A stretch of DNA of 14,831 nucleotides from JAABUE01 sp037440925 (GTDB taxonomy: Bacteria > Chloroflexota > Anaerolineae > Anaerolineales > Villigracilaceae). Position numbers and translations under genes: made by a program. This document shows positions 1-7,757 of the stretch, in pieces. The notes below the pieces were generated by a model. It searched no databases, was not told the origin of the DNA, and saw nothing but the letters and a program-made list of their open reading frames with translations. The stretch lies in contig JBBITF010000070.1 in the NCBI GenBank assembly GCA_037440925.1, positions 1 through 14,831 of the forward strand. Reading direction: 5' to 3'. Position 1 is the first letter of the stretch; each line of letters begins with the position of its first letter.

Positions 1-47
1 GATAACTCATGAAACTTGAAAAAATAATTCGGTATTTTTCCATCTTC

Positions 48-200
48 GGCGGGGGATCAATCCCCCGCCTCAGTCCATGCAAGTCGGCTGGAAGCCGACT
101 CCGAATCCGCTTGAGCGGATTTCCACGCCCTGAGCAGGGGCTTGAGCCCCGGCGGAGGGGCGGCGCAGGCAGCCTGGGTTGGCTTTTCCTTCGCTGCCTG
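48..200. repeat. Array of short perfect hairpins, non-coding
   Basis: Consecutive perfect palindromes follow each other closely. Arms are 48-57/60-69 (10 bp), 82-89/93-100 (AGTCGGCT, loop GGA), 104-111/114-121 (AATCCGCT, loop TG), 128-132/135-139 (CCCTG) and 137-142/145-150 (GGGGCT, loop TG). A looser 8-bp pair, CAGGCAGC, lies at 166-173/193-200. Stem sequences differ while the loop context stays close to GCT-TG-AGC or GCT-GGA-AGC, so pairing rather than sequence is what is shared. The 68-residue open frame across this stretch reads as translated hairpins and is not a gene. The role is unknown; a dispersed intergenic repeat or a transcript-stabilising or terminating element is possible. Confidence 0.7.
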
Positions 201-268
201 GAGACAAGCCGCTAAGGACGAGATCACCGAAATAATTTGTTAAGCCTCATCAGTTGTCGGTATGCCGA

Positions 269-362
269 AGTCTGGAAACTTCAGACTCCAAACATCTTCG
301 CGGTTGTGATCGTTTTTCAAGAGCAATACTATAGCGTGGCTGTGCTGCAAACTTCAGTTTGC
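269..362. repeat. Two further short hairpins before tmk
   Basis: AGTCTG at 269-274 pairs with CAGACT at 282-287 across a 7-base loop. GCAAACT at 347-353 pairs perfectly with AGTTTGC at 356-362 across a 2-base loop. They resemble the hairpins at 48-150 in size and in the short TC-type loop. The rest of 216-479 shows no convincing gene. Confidence 0.55.
304..332 (+). promoter_or_regulatory. Weak candidate promoter upstream of tmk
   Basis: TTGTGA (304-309) and TACTAT (327-332) are separated by 17 bases. Each matches the sigma-70 consensus at four of six positions. The hairpin at 347-362 would then lie in the 5' leader. Such matches arise by chance, so this is only a candidate. Confidence 0.2.
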
Positions 363-479
363 GCTTTGTCCGTAGACCTGACCAGCCCCGTATGCTCAGC
401 CTGGTCAACATGGGCAATTACAAAGATCGTTGGGACTTGTTGGTTCGGACTAATCTCTATATCTCTTCTCTCTAACCCT

Positions 480-1094
480 ATGTTTATCACCCTCGAAGGC
501 CCCGAAGGCTCTGGCAAGTCCAGTCATATCCCCTACCTGGTCGAATACCTGCGTGAGAAGGGCTACAAAGTGTTTCCCACCCGCGAACCAGGCGGCACCT
601 CTATCGGAGAACAAATCCGCGAGGTGTTGCACAACCTGAAAAATACCGAAATGCACCCCCGCACCGAGACGCTGCTCTTCCAGGCCGCGCGCGCGCAGTT
701 CGTCGAGCAGGTGGTGCGTCCGCGCCTGACCGCCGGCGAGATCGTGCTTTCTGACCGCTATGCCGACTCGACTATTGCCTACCAGGGTTACGGTCATCAG
801 CAGAACCTTGAGCAAGTGCGTGGCTTGATTGCCTATGCCACCGGCGGTCTCGTCCCCAACCTGACCATCCTGCTGGATGTGGATGTGGAGATTGGCTTAA
901 AACGCAAGCAAAAAGCCGAGGAGTGGAACCGCCTGGATGCCTATACTGTCGAATTCCACCACAGGGTACGAAACGGCTACCTGGAAATGGCTCGCCAAGA
1001 GCCGGCCAGGTGGGTAACGCTCGACGCCAGCCAACCATGGCATCAAGTACAAGAGGCGCTGAGAAACGTCCTCATGAGCGCCTTGGCAGTGTAA
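480..1094 (+). CDS. tmk: Thymidylate kinase (dTMP kinase)
   Basis: This cytoplasmic enzyme phosphorylates dTMP to dTDP with ATP, an essential step in dTTP synthesis. The 204-residue protein has the usual family length. The P-loop GPEGSGKS is at residues 7-14, the dTMP-binding TREPGGT at 34-40, and the family signature SDRYADSTIAYQG at 91-103. A LLDVDVEIGLKRK strand precedes the lid region, and a DASQP motif lies near the C terminus. The frame stays open 81 codons upstream, but that stretch is hairpin-rich and unlike any kinase, and the family begins with M-F-I-T-L-E-G, so the ATG at 480 is chosen. No clear Shine-Dalgarno sequence precedes it (pyrimidine-rich leader). A SRPBCC-fold gene follows after 39 bases. 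Confidence 0.95.
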   Translation: MFITLEGPEGSGKSSHIPYLVEYLREKGYKVFPTREPGGTSIGEQIREVLHNLKNTEMHPRTETLLFQAARAQFVEQVVRPRLTAGEIVLSDRYADSTIAYQGYGHQQNLEQVRGLIAYATGGLVPNLTILLDVDVEIGLKRKQKAEEWNRLDAYTVEFHHRVRNGYLEMARQEPARWVTLDASQPWHQVQEALRNVLMSALAV

Positions 1095-1133
1095 CGCTTC
1101 TCATCCTTCTTTTCAAGAAGTTACAATTGCGTC

Positions 1134-1904
1134 ATGCAAAAATTGACTGCTTTGATTGATATCGAAGCGCCGCCTGAGCGCGTATTTGCCATCATTGTAG
1201 ACAATGCCAGGCGGATGCAGCTCAGTCCGCTGTGGGGGAATAGTGAACTGCTGAAAGTTTCGCCCGATTTTCCCCATAACGGTAGTCGGTATTGGGTGCG
1301 GCTATCGAGAAAGATGCCATTCGTCTTGAAAGAGGAGCCGAAGACGGCTGCCCATAATGCGCTGGGAGGGCTGGCGCAGGTGTTATTTGTCAAGTTGAAT
1401 CAGCCTGATTTCAAGCAAAGAAATCTACCGCCAGAAGACACACAAGACGCCGTTCATCAAAATAGCCCCAACCTTGAGCCTGTAGAACAGGAATACTGCG
1501 TAACGGCGTATGCGCCTCCGTTTCTCTTCCGCTATTCTTTGGATGCCGATTGCAAGACAGTCGTCACCTGGTCTTGTGAAAACATCCCCCTTGGCACCCG
1601 CCTCAGGTACAAGGAGGAATTTTGCGATGAGGCAATCAAGGGAAGTGATTTCCTGCCGGCTCTGCGGCAGGTGATTCGCGAATGGCTGACGAACATCAAG
1701 CGGTATAGCGAGTTAAAGGGTAGCTGGGGGCGCTTATTCAGGTGGGTTTTGGACCACTTTTACCTGAACCTGCGCCCCGACCAACGCCGTGTGATGCTGA
1801 TATTGGTTTTTATGCAAGCAGTGGGATTGATTAGTTTCGTCCTGGCACTGCTGCTGTGGGAAATGGTCAATTTACTTTCCTGGCTCTACGCCGGCGGTTC
1901 ATAG
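1134..1904 (+). CDS. SRPBCC-fold protein with C-terminal membrane helix
   Basis: The product has 256 residues. The N terminus (IDIEAPPERVFAIIVDNARRM, residues 8-28) is the typical first strand and helix of the SRPBCC/START-like ligand-binding fold. GSRYWVRL (50-57) and the strand-rich stretch YCVTAYAPPFLFRYSLD (121-137) fit its beta sheet. Residues 174-195 form the likely long C-terminal helix. A strongly hydrophobic segment at about 219-250 predicts one or two membrane helices, so the domain is probably anchored at the membrane. Bound ligand and role cannot be told from sequence. It follows tmk by 39 bases and may share its transcript. A CTTCTT/AAGAAG mini-hairpin lies in the gap, and the ribosome-binding site is weak. 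Its 3' end overlaps the convergent gene by 19 bases. Confidence 0.75.
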   Translation: MQKLTALIDIEAPPERVFAIIVDNARRMQLSPLWGNSELLKVSPDFPHNGSRYWVRLSRKMPFVLKEEPKTAAHNALGGLAQVLFVKLNQPDFKQRNLPPEDTQDAVHQNSPNLEPVEQEYCVTAYAPPFLFRYSLDADCKTVVTWSCENIPLGTRLRYKEEFCDEAIKGSDFLPALRQVIREWLTNIKRYSELKGSWGRLFRWVLDHFYLNLRPDQRRVMLILVFMQAVGLISFVLALLLWEMVNLLSWLYAGGS

Positions 1905-2686
1905 CAACAGCGAAAACCAGTATCGTCGCTGCGGTGCATGGGAGCAGCCCAGCCGCGATACGCGCAGCGTGCCTGAAACTTCGTCTCCCGCCACGAGCCT
2001 CCGCGGATGACCGCCTTGCCAACGGAAGCCTCAGACGACTCGATCAATGAGGTCGTGCCGGTCTCCCAGATTTTGGGCATGAGATTGGTCTCTTGCAGGT
2101 TGTAAACATACGCCTCGCGGCCATCGGTGGGGTCGTAGGGATAGGAGCCGAACAGTGAAGAACACCACTCCTGCACATTGCCGCCCATATCAGCGATACC
2201 GTAGGGGCTATCTCCTTGTGGAGAAAATTGGTCTACCGGGGTGGTGCGGCCGTATTTTCCTTCTCTGGTATTGCATACGCCCTCTTTCCAATCGTTTCCC
2301 CAGGGGAACAGGCGCATTTCGGGCCCGCGCGCAGCCTTTTCCCATTCGGGTTCGGTCGGCAGGCGAATCGGCAAGCCGCTTACCTGCGCGGCCCAAGCGC
2401 AAAATGCCAGCGCATCCTGGCGCGTCACGCCAACGACCGGGTGATTGGCCTTCTCGGCCGGGTACACGCCGTCTTTCCAAAATAAGGGAGCGCGATAGCC
2501 GGTTGCTTGTATGAATTGATGATATTGCTCATTTGTAACCGGATATTTCATAATGAAATAATCGCTTACGTGTAAGACATGCGCAGGCAATTCATCATCG
2601 TGCGCCTCGATGTCCTGAGAACGCTTGCTGCCCATCGTGAATTCAGAGGCAGGTATCTTTACAAAATTCAGCTGTAATTCGGTCAT
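1886..2686 (-). CDS. Formylglycine-generating-enzyme-fold (sulfatase-modifying factor) family protein, active-site cysteines not found
   Basis: The 266-residue protein spans a complete FGE/SUMF1-type domain: FTMGS (16-20), FIMKYPVTNEQY (44-55), HPVVGVTRQDALAFCAWA (82-99), RLPTEPEWEKAARG (108-121), FPWGN (127-131), DMGGNVQEWC (166-175), VIRGGSW (226-232) and TGFRC (256-260). Genuine FGE uses a cysteine pair just after GGS-Y (CHRSYC-like). Here that stretch is GGSWRETKFQARCAYRG, so the pair is not evident and formylglycine formation is doubtful. Members of this fold also serve in other oxidative or binding roles (EgtB- or PvdO-like). Residues about 180-225 look like an insert. An AGGAG at 2693-2697 sits six bases before the ATG. 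It is the last gene of the minus-strand run, 41 bases after the response regulator. Confidence 0.85.
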   Translation of the reverse strand: MTELQLNFVKIPASEFTMGSKRSQDIEAHDDELPAHVLHVSDYFIMKYPVTNEQYHQFIQATGYRAPLFWKDGVYPAEKANHPVVGVTRQDALAFCAWAAQVSGLPIRLPTEPEWEKAARGPEMRLFPWGNDWKEGVCNTREGKYGRTTPVDQFSPQGDSPYGIADMGGNVQEWCSSLFGSYPYDPTDGREAYVYNLQETNLMPKIWETGTTSLIESSEASVGKAVIRGGSWRETKFQARCAYRGWAAPMHRSDDTGFRCCYEPPA

Positions 2687-2727
2687 GGAATTCTCCTGAG
2701 TGTTGTAATGTTGTGTCGCTTGCAGAC

Positions 2728-3375
2728 TTATTCCGCAATTGGCAGGCTAAGGATGGGATTGTTGGCGGCAAAACGGATCAATTCGACTGTATTCTGCACG
2801 CCCAATTTATTCATGATATTGGTGCGGTGTACAGAGACTGTTTTGGGGCTGATGCCCAACGAAAGAGCGATTTCCTTGTTGCTCTTCCCGTTGACCAATA
2901 GTTGAAGCACTTCGCGTTCTCGCGCCGTCAAGACATGTTCCTCTTGCGAAGAGTCAACTTGGGAGTATTCCTGTAACACTTCTCTTGCCACTTTATCTGC
3001 CAGGAAGGCGCCTTGTTCATGAACTTGCCTGACCGCATTCAGCAATTCGCGCCGGCCTGACCGCTTCAGCACATAGCCTGAAGCGCCCGCTTGCAAGGCA
3101 AGCGAAATGTATTCGCGGTTGTCATGCTGAGTCAAGACAAGCACTTGCACCTTTGGAAATTTCTCTTTGATGATGCGTGTCGCTTCCAGGCCGTTCATGT
3201 TGGGCATCGAAATGTCCATCAACACCACATCGGGGAAAAACTTACCCGTCTGCTCGATGGCTTCGGTCCCATCGGCGGCTTCGCCCACCACAAGGATATC
3301 TTCCTGGCTCTCCAACAAAGAGCGGATGCCATCGCGCAAGATAGCATGATCGTCAACGACAAGCACCTTGATCAT
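2728..3375 (-). CDS. NarL/LuxR-family response regulator
   Basis: This 215-residue regulator should be phosphorylated by the adjacent kinase and then bind DNA. The receiver domain (1-120) has the acidic pocket D8/D9, phospho-acceptor D54 in VLMDISMPN, T82 and K104. A linker leads to a GerE-type helix-turn-helix (about 146-207) with LTAREREVLQLLVNGKSNKEIA and the recognition helix around SPKTVSVHRTNIMNKLG. Length and order are standard for the NarL class. Its ATG overlaps the kinase stop codon by four bases (ATGA), so the two proteins are translationally coupled and almost certainly partners. Target genes cannot be read from the sequence. Confidence 0.95.
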   Translation of the reverse strand: MIKVLVVDDHAILRDGIRSLLESQEDILVVGEAADGTEAIEQTGKFFPDVVLMDISMPNMNGLEATRIIKEKFPKVQVLVLTQHDNREYISLALQAGASGYVLKRSGRRELLNAVRQVHEQGAFLADKVAREVLQEYSQVDSSQEEHVLTAREREVLQLLVNGKSNKEIALSLGISPKTVSVHRTNIMNKLGVQNTVELIRFAANNPILSLPIAE

Positions 3376-5837
3376 AACGCCAGACTCCTTTCGCGCATGT
3401 CCAAAGGCACCTGGATGTAAATTTGGGTCCCGTTGCCAGGCGCTGAGCGAATCTCCAAAGTTCCTCCTAGCAATTCAATGCGCTCTTGCATACCCAGCAA
3501 GCCCAGGCCGCGCGTATTATCGGGAATTTGCAGCTCTTTGAGCGTTTCCATGCTCAATTCAGTCAGGTCGAAACCGATACCGTCATCAGTAATGCTTACC
3601 AGGGCAATATCATCCTCTTCTTCCAAAAGGCTCAATTTGATATCCACATTGCGGGCAGCCGAATGGCGCGCAATATTATTGATGGCCTCTTGCAGCACGC
3701 GATAGAGCGTCGTTTCGACTTCGGGCGACATGCGGTGACAGGCTTCGCTGTTGATATTTTCAAAATGGGGAGAGGTGATCACATTGACTCGTATCCCTTT
3801 TGGCTCTAAGCGCGTCTCGGCCATCCAGCGCAGGGCTGGAATCAATCCCAGTTGGTCGAGCATCGAAGGGCGCAGGTCGAACATGAGTTTATGCACACTG
3901 TCAAGGGTGTGACGGGTCAAGTCGCAAATACTGTGCAAACGATTTTTGATTGCCGGCGGACAATCCAATTCCAATTGATCTTCGGCTTCATACAGCAAGG
4001 CCGTCAAAGATTGACTGATCTCATCGTGTAGTTCACGCGCAACACGTTTGCGTTCCTCTTCTTGAGCCGCCAAAGACTTCTTGAACAGCTTTCTGCGGAG
4101 ATATTCCTTTTGCTGCACCTCACCATAGAGGCGGGCATTTTCCACCGCAATGGCAATCTGATTGCCGATTGCCATAAGCAAATTCTGTTCCTCTTCCTGA
4201 AATTTATTGGGTTGCTGAGTGCCAACACACATACTCCCCAATGCCCATCCTTTGGTCATCAAAGGCACATGCATGATAGAGGCGACCTTCTCTTGCTGTA
4301 ACGAGCGCGCTCCTCGTCCACGATAATGGGACAGGTCAGGCACGACCACAGCCCGTCCAAGTTCCATGACGCCGCCGCAAGAGCCATCCAACAAGCCGAC
4401 TTGCTTGGCCAAGTGGGCCGCCTTTTCAGACAGTCCGCGATATGCCATTAGTTTGAGATGGCCCCGGTTTGTATCTTGAAGGAAAATAACCGCTACATCA
4501 ATGCCGCTCAACTGCAAGACCTCATCCAACGCGCGGTTCAAAATGTCTTCCAAGTTCAAGGATTGATTGACGGTCAAAGCAACCGCGTTCAAGATGGCTA
4601 GTTGCTGGGTACGGGCTTTTACGCGGGCATCCAGTTCGCGGTTCCAGGCTTGAATCTCTTTCATTGCTTGTTGCAAGCGATTACACATGGTTGTGAAACC
4701 GTTTGCCAATATGCCAATCTCATCGCGGCGCTGAATGGATTGCTTTGTCAGGTTATCTGCCAGCGTGCATTCTACCAATTCCAGATTGGCCGGGTCGCAC
4801 AAGGCATCGCTAATTCTGCGAGTCGCTTGAGTCAATGTTTGAACAGGGAGAATGACGCTGCGCGTGGTAATGAATACCAGTACCAATGCCCCTAAAATAG
4901 CCAAAAAGCCAAAGACTGCTGTTTGCAAGGCCAATTTGCGAACGGGAGCAAGCAATTCTTGTGAATCGTGCCAAAGGATAACTCCCCAAGGCGCTTGCGA
5001 AAGGGGGGCAAACGCGATGATTGTGCCGCTCTCTGCCATCTCGTTACTTGTACACCCCATACAGGCTTCGACCATCGGTTTTCCCTCGACAAATAACTGC
5101 TGAGTGATCTTATCAATAGTTTCTTGGGAAAGGGTGCGCTCAGGCTGCGTACTGACTAAAACTTGCCCTTTGCCATCCAATACCTGAAGTGTCCCTGTAT
5201 ACTGAAGGTTCGGTAAGCCGCTTGACATGAACAGATTGGGATAGGACAGGTCTATCAACGCAGCCAGGCTGCCCCCTTCGGCCAGGCCGGGCTGATTGGG
5301 AACAAATACCGCCACGATGGCATAGGGGCGCGGCAGCCCTTCGATGGAAATGATACGCACTTTTAGGGAGTAAACATCCCGTATTGCCGATACCTTCTCC
5401 CAAGCGATGGATGGGTTTTCCCCTGTCGCCGCCAGGAGATGCGATCGTCTATCGAACAAGTAAATGCCTTGCACTGGCGGAAAATCATCTCTTAAGATGG
5501 CTTCCAAGGCCTGTAAGTCGGCTTGAGGCGCTGCCGGGTCAATTTTGGAGGCCAGGATGGTCAGCATCCCTGCCACATGGCTCAAGTTGGCATCCAGGTT
5601 TTCGGCCAGCATTCGGGCGCGTAGTACATGTTCGTTCAATTGCTGTTGGGTCGTCTGGCGCACTGTGGAAATGGCAATGAAAGCAAAAATCAAAATCAAA
5701 CCCACCAAACCCGCAGTGACCAGCGCCGACATCTTGCTTTGCAAACCAACATCGAACCACTTACGCGCCAAAATGCGCTCGATTCCTCGTTGGAAGAAAC
5801 GATCCCATTTCATACGTAGCGTTTTCAACAGTTTCAT
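3372..5837 (-). CDS. Membrane sensor histidine kinase, HisKA_3 type (extracytoplasmic sensor, HAMP, GAF)
   Basis: The 821-residue kinase has a clear order: membrane helix at about 36-58; an extracytoplasmic sensor region at about 60-300 that resembles Cache-type domains; a second helix at about 303-327; a HAMP linker at about 328-395; a GAF domain at about 412-570; and a NarX/DegS-type dimerisation helix with H604 in RVARELHDEISQSL. The ATPase domain follows, with N box EAINNIARH (717-725), DDGIGFD (751-757) and GLGLLGMQERIELLGG (777-792). The sensor region contains a C259-M-G-C262 pair that could bind metal or sense redox state, though it lacks the histidine needed for a heme c site. It starts 12 bases after the epimerase-like gene with no strong ribosome-binding site. 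The stimulus is unknown. Nearby siroheme genes make nitrogen or sulfur oxyanions or redox state plausible guesses. Confidence 0.93.
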   Translation of the reverse strand: MKLLKTLRMKWDRFFQRGIERILARKWFDVGLQSKMSALVTAGLVGLILIFAFIAISTVRQTTQQQLNEHVLRARMLAENLDANLSHVAGMLTILASKIDPAAPQADLQALEAILRDDFPPVQGIYLFDRRSHLLAATGENPSIAWEKVSAIRDVYSLKVRIISIEGLPRPYAIVAVFVPNQPGLAEGGSLAALIDLSYPNLFMSSGLPNLQYTGTLQVLDGKGQVLVSTQPERTLSQETIDKITQQLFVEGKPMVEACMGCTSNEMAESGTIIAFAPLSQAPWGVILWHDSQELLAPVRKLALQTAVFGFLAILGALVLVFITTRSVILPVQTLTQATRRISDALCDPANLELVECTLADNLTKQSIQRRDEIGILANGFTTMCNRLQQAMKEIQAWNRELDARVKARTQQLAILNAVALTVNQSLNLEDILNRALDEVLQLSGIDVAVIFLQDTNRGHLKLMAYRGLSEKAAHLAKQVGLLDGSCGGVMELGRAVVVPDLSHYRGRGARSLQQEKVASIMHVPLMTKGWALGSMCVGTQQPNKFQEEEQNLLMAIGNQIAIAVENARLYGEVQQKEYLRRKLFKKSLAAQEEERKRVARELHDEISQSLTALLYEAEDQLELDCPPAIKNRLHSICDLTRHTLDSVHKLMFDLRPSMLDQLGLIPALRWMAETRLEPKGIRVNVITSPHFENINSEACHRMSPEVETTLYRVLQEAINNIARHSAARNVDIKLSLLEEEDDIALVSITDDGIGFDLTELSMETLKELQIPDNTRGLGLLGMQERIELLGGTLEIRSAPGNGTQIYIQVPLDMRERSLAL

Positions 5838-5849
5838 GTTTGCTTGCTT

Positions 5850-6935
5850 TCATTTTACGCTCGTCGCCGCAGAAGGCGGCGGCCAGGCGCAATAGCGGGC
5901 GCGCTTACAATACTTGCAGATTCCATCTTCTTCGAGATTCTCATACACGCCCTCGAACTCACCCATTTCTTCATACCATTCATAAGTGCGTCCAATTGTA
6001 ATCCGTAAAGGCGTTTGCGGCATATCGAACGTTGAGCGCGCCTTGGTCGTTTCGTAGTAAAAAAATTGCGACTCCAGCCGTAAACGGTCGCCCGTCAACG
6101 GCACCGGGCCGTTGGTTTGAGGCTGCAATATATCGGTCAGGCCGGCTACAAAGGAAACCTGCCAGCGCGGCATGACTTTTAACTTCATCCCGCAGCCGAC
6201 CACATCTGCAATCGTCTGATACAGTTGCAAATGGGTCATATTTTCTCCGCCCAGGATATAGCGCTCTCCTACCTGCCCCTTGATGGCCGCCTCGATCGTG
6301 CCTTGCGCCGCGTCACAAATCGGCACAACATTAATTCCTCCCGGTGGAATGAGCGGTGGCACACAATGTTTGGCTACTTCCACCACCATCCCGCTCGACA
6401 CCTTGCGCACATCGCGCGGGCCAATTACCGTAGTGGGATTCACAATCACGACCGGCAAGCCCTTCTTGAGGTACTCGAAAGCAATCTCCTCTGCCAAATA
6501 CTTACTGTGACCATAGACAAACCGTTCCGGTTTGACGTTGAATGTAAAGGTCTCGTCTACCAGCACGTCGGGATGGATGCCCATTGCAGCCGTCGAACTG
6601 ACATGCACTACGCGCTCGATGCCGCTCTGCAAGGCTGCTTCCATAACATTGCGCGTCCCCTCCACATTGACCTGGTACATACGCTCCACGCCTTGATTCC
6701 AGTAATCCACCACCCCCGCCGTATGAAAAACGACATCTATCCCTTGCATGGCAGGCGGCAGGGTTTCCGGCAAAAGCACGTCGCCGCTCACAAACTCGAA
6801 CGGCCCTCCTTCCAACAACTCGCGCGAAGCCCTCACCCGCGCCAGAATGCGGACCTCCCAATGACGTTCCACCAGGCGTAAGGCTACATTCGAGCCGACA
6901 AATCCCGTTCCACCGGTGACCAACGCGCGCGTCAT
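5850..6935 (-). CDS. Extended-SDR NAD-dependent epimerase/dehydratase-like protein with cysteine-rich tail
   Basis: The 361-residue protein has a Rossmann nucleotide-binding motif TGGTGFVG (7-14), the catalytic S113/S114 region VHVSSTAAMG, and Y141-x3-K145 (YGHSK). VNPTTVIGP (165-173) is also typical of extended SDRs. It most resembles the dihydroflavonol-4-reductase/HpnA-like branch (VFHTAG, NVEGT), whose substrates are diverse, so substrate and reaction are not assigned. The last 25 residues are unusual: C340-x2-C343-x5-C349 next to basic and aromatic residues, suggesting a small metal or iron-sulfur site added to the fold. The gene lies 12 bases after cobA, with AAGGA overlapping the cobA stop, and 12 bases before the kinase. 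This spacing argues for cotranscription with siroheme synthesis. Confidence 0.88.
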   Translation of the reverse strand: MTRALVTGGTGFVGSNVALRLVERHWEVRILARVRASRELLEGGPFEFVSGDVLLPETLPPAMQGIDVVFHTAGVVDYWNQGVERMYQVNVEGTRNVMEAALQSGIERVVHVSSTAAMGIHPDVLVDETFTFNVKPERFVYGHSKYLAEEIAFEYLKKGLPVVIVNPTTVIGPRDVRKVSSGMVVEVAKHCVPPLIPPGGINVVPICDAAQGTIEAAIKGQVGERYILGGENMTHLQLYQTIADVVGCGMKLKVMPRWQVSFVAGLTDILQPQTNGPVPLTGDRLRLESQFFYYETTKARSTFDMPQTPLRITIGRTYEWYEEMGEFEGVYENLEEDGICKYCKRARYCAWPPPSAATSVK

Positions 6936-6947
6936 TTTCTCAAATCC

Positions 6948-7757
6948 TTACACACGCAACGGGTCCAAAAGCGAAAAAACAGCCTCGGGCCTGAACCAAT
7001 CGAGCGTAGAACACAGACCAACCACTTTGCCGACTATAGTGATGGCCGGAGGTTCGATACCGACCGCTTTCTCCAATATATCTGCCAACGTGCCTGTCAC
7101 CACCTTTTGTTCTGGAAGCGTTCCCTTTTCGATGATGGCAACAGGGGTATCCGGCGAGCGACCCGCTTCCACCAGCGAGTCAATGATGGTGGGCAAACTG
7201 TGGACGCCCATCAAAAACACCAAAGTGTCAACGCCCTCTGCCAGCGCTTTCCAGTTCAAATCCAGGGACTGCGAGCCGGCACAATGCCCCGTGATGAAAG
7301 CCACACTGTATGCCATACCCCGCTGCGTGACCGGAATACCCGCATAGGCCGGCACCGCCACCGCGCTGGTCACGCCAGGCACAACTTCAAAAGGGATACC
7401 CGCTTCTACCAAAGCCTGCGCCTCTTCTCCTCCACGCCCAAAAACAAAGGGGTCGCCGCCCTTCAAACGCGCCACAACGTTGCCCTGACGCGCCTTTTCG
7501 ACCAAAATCGCATTGATGCGAGACTGGGGAATGGGGTGATAGTCGAACTGCTTGCCCACATCAATCAACTCTGCCTGAGGAGCGTATTCTAACAATTGAG
7601 GGTTGGCCAGCCGGTCATGCACCACCACATCTGCCCGGCGCAAGTATTCTAAACCGCGCAACGTCAAAAGCCCTGGGTCGCCGGGGCCGGCCCCAATCAG
7701 ATAAACGATACCTGTGGGAGAAGAGCCAGCATTACCGATAGAGGAGTTCTCTGGCAT
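6948..7757 (-). CDS. cobA: Uroporphyrinogen-III C-methyltransferase
   Basis: This enzyme adds two S-adenosylmethionine-derived methyl groups to uroporphyrinogen III, giving precorrin-2, the branch point to siroheme and cobalamin. The 269-residue length is typical of the stand-alone form. Motifs: VYLIGAGPGDPGLLTLRG (18-35), RLKGGDPFVFGRGGEE (97-112), VVPGVTSAVAVPAYAGIPVT (125-144), FLMGV (181-185) and PAITIVGKVV (237-246). The usual VTHRG segment reads VTQRG here (Q145), a minor deviation. The ATG overlaps the upstream dehydrogenase gene by 26 bases, and no strong ribosome-binding site is visible, so coupled translation is likely. The first 16 residues before the core are a non-conserved extension. 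The upstream neighbour encodes the next enzyme of the same pathway. Confidence 0.95.
   Translation of the reverse strand: MPENSSIGNAGSSPTGIVYLIGAGPGDPGLLTLRGLEYLRRADVVVHDRLANPQLLEYAPQAELIDVGKQFDYHPIPQSRINAILVEKARQGNVVARLKGGDPFVFGRGGEEAQALVEAGIPFEVVPGVTSAVAVPAYAGIPVTQRGMAYSVAFITGHCAGSQSLDLNWKALAEGVDTLVFLMGVHSLPTIIDSLVEAGRSPDTPVAIIEKGTLPEQKVVTGTLADILEKAVGIEPPAITIVGKVVGLCSTLDWFRPEAVFSLLDPLRV

Noticed and set aside
48..150. CRISPR array
   Set aside because: The units are palindromes with differing sequence and no constant repeat or regular spacers, and no cas gene is present.
9..215. 68-residue plus-strand open frame
   Set aside because: Its body is a translation of the hairpin array, and it resembles no protein.
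237..479. 81-codon N-terminal extension of thymidylate kinase
   Set aside because: The family starts at the M-F-I-T-L-E-G segment, and the upstream codons read through hairpin-rich non-coding DNA.
5052..5063. Heme c attachment site in the kinase sensor domain
   Set aside because: The motif is C-M-G-C-T; the histidine required after the second cysteine is missing.
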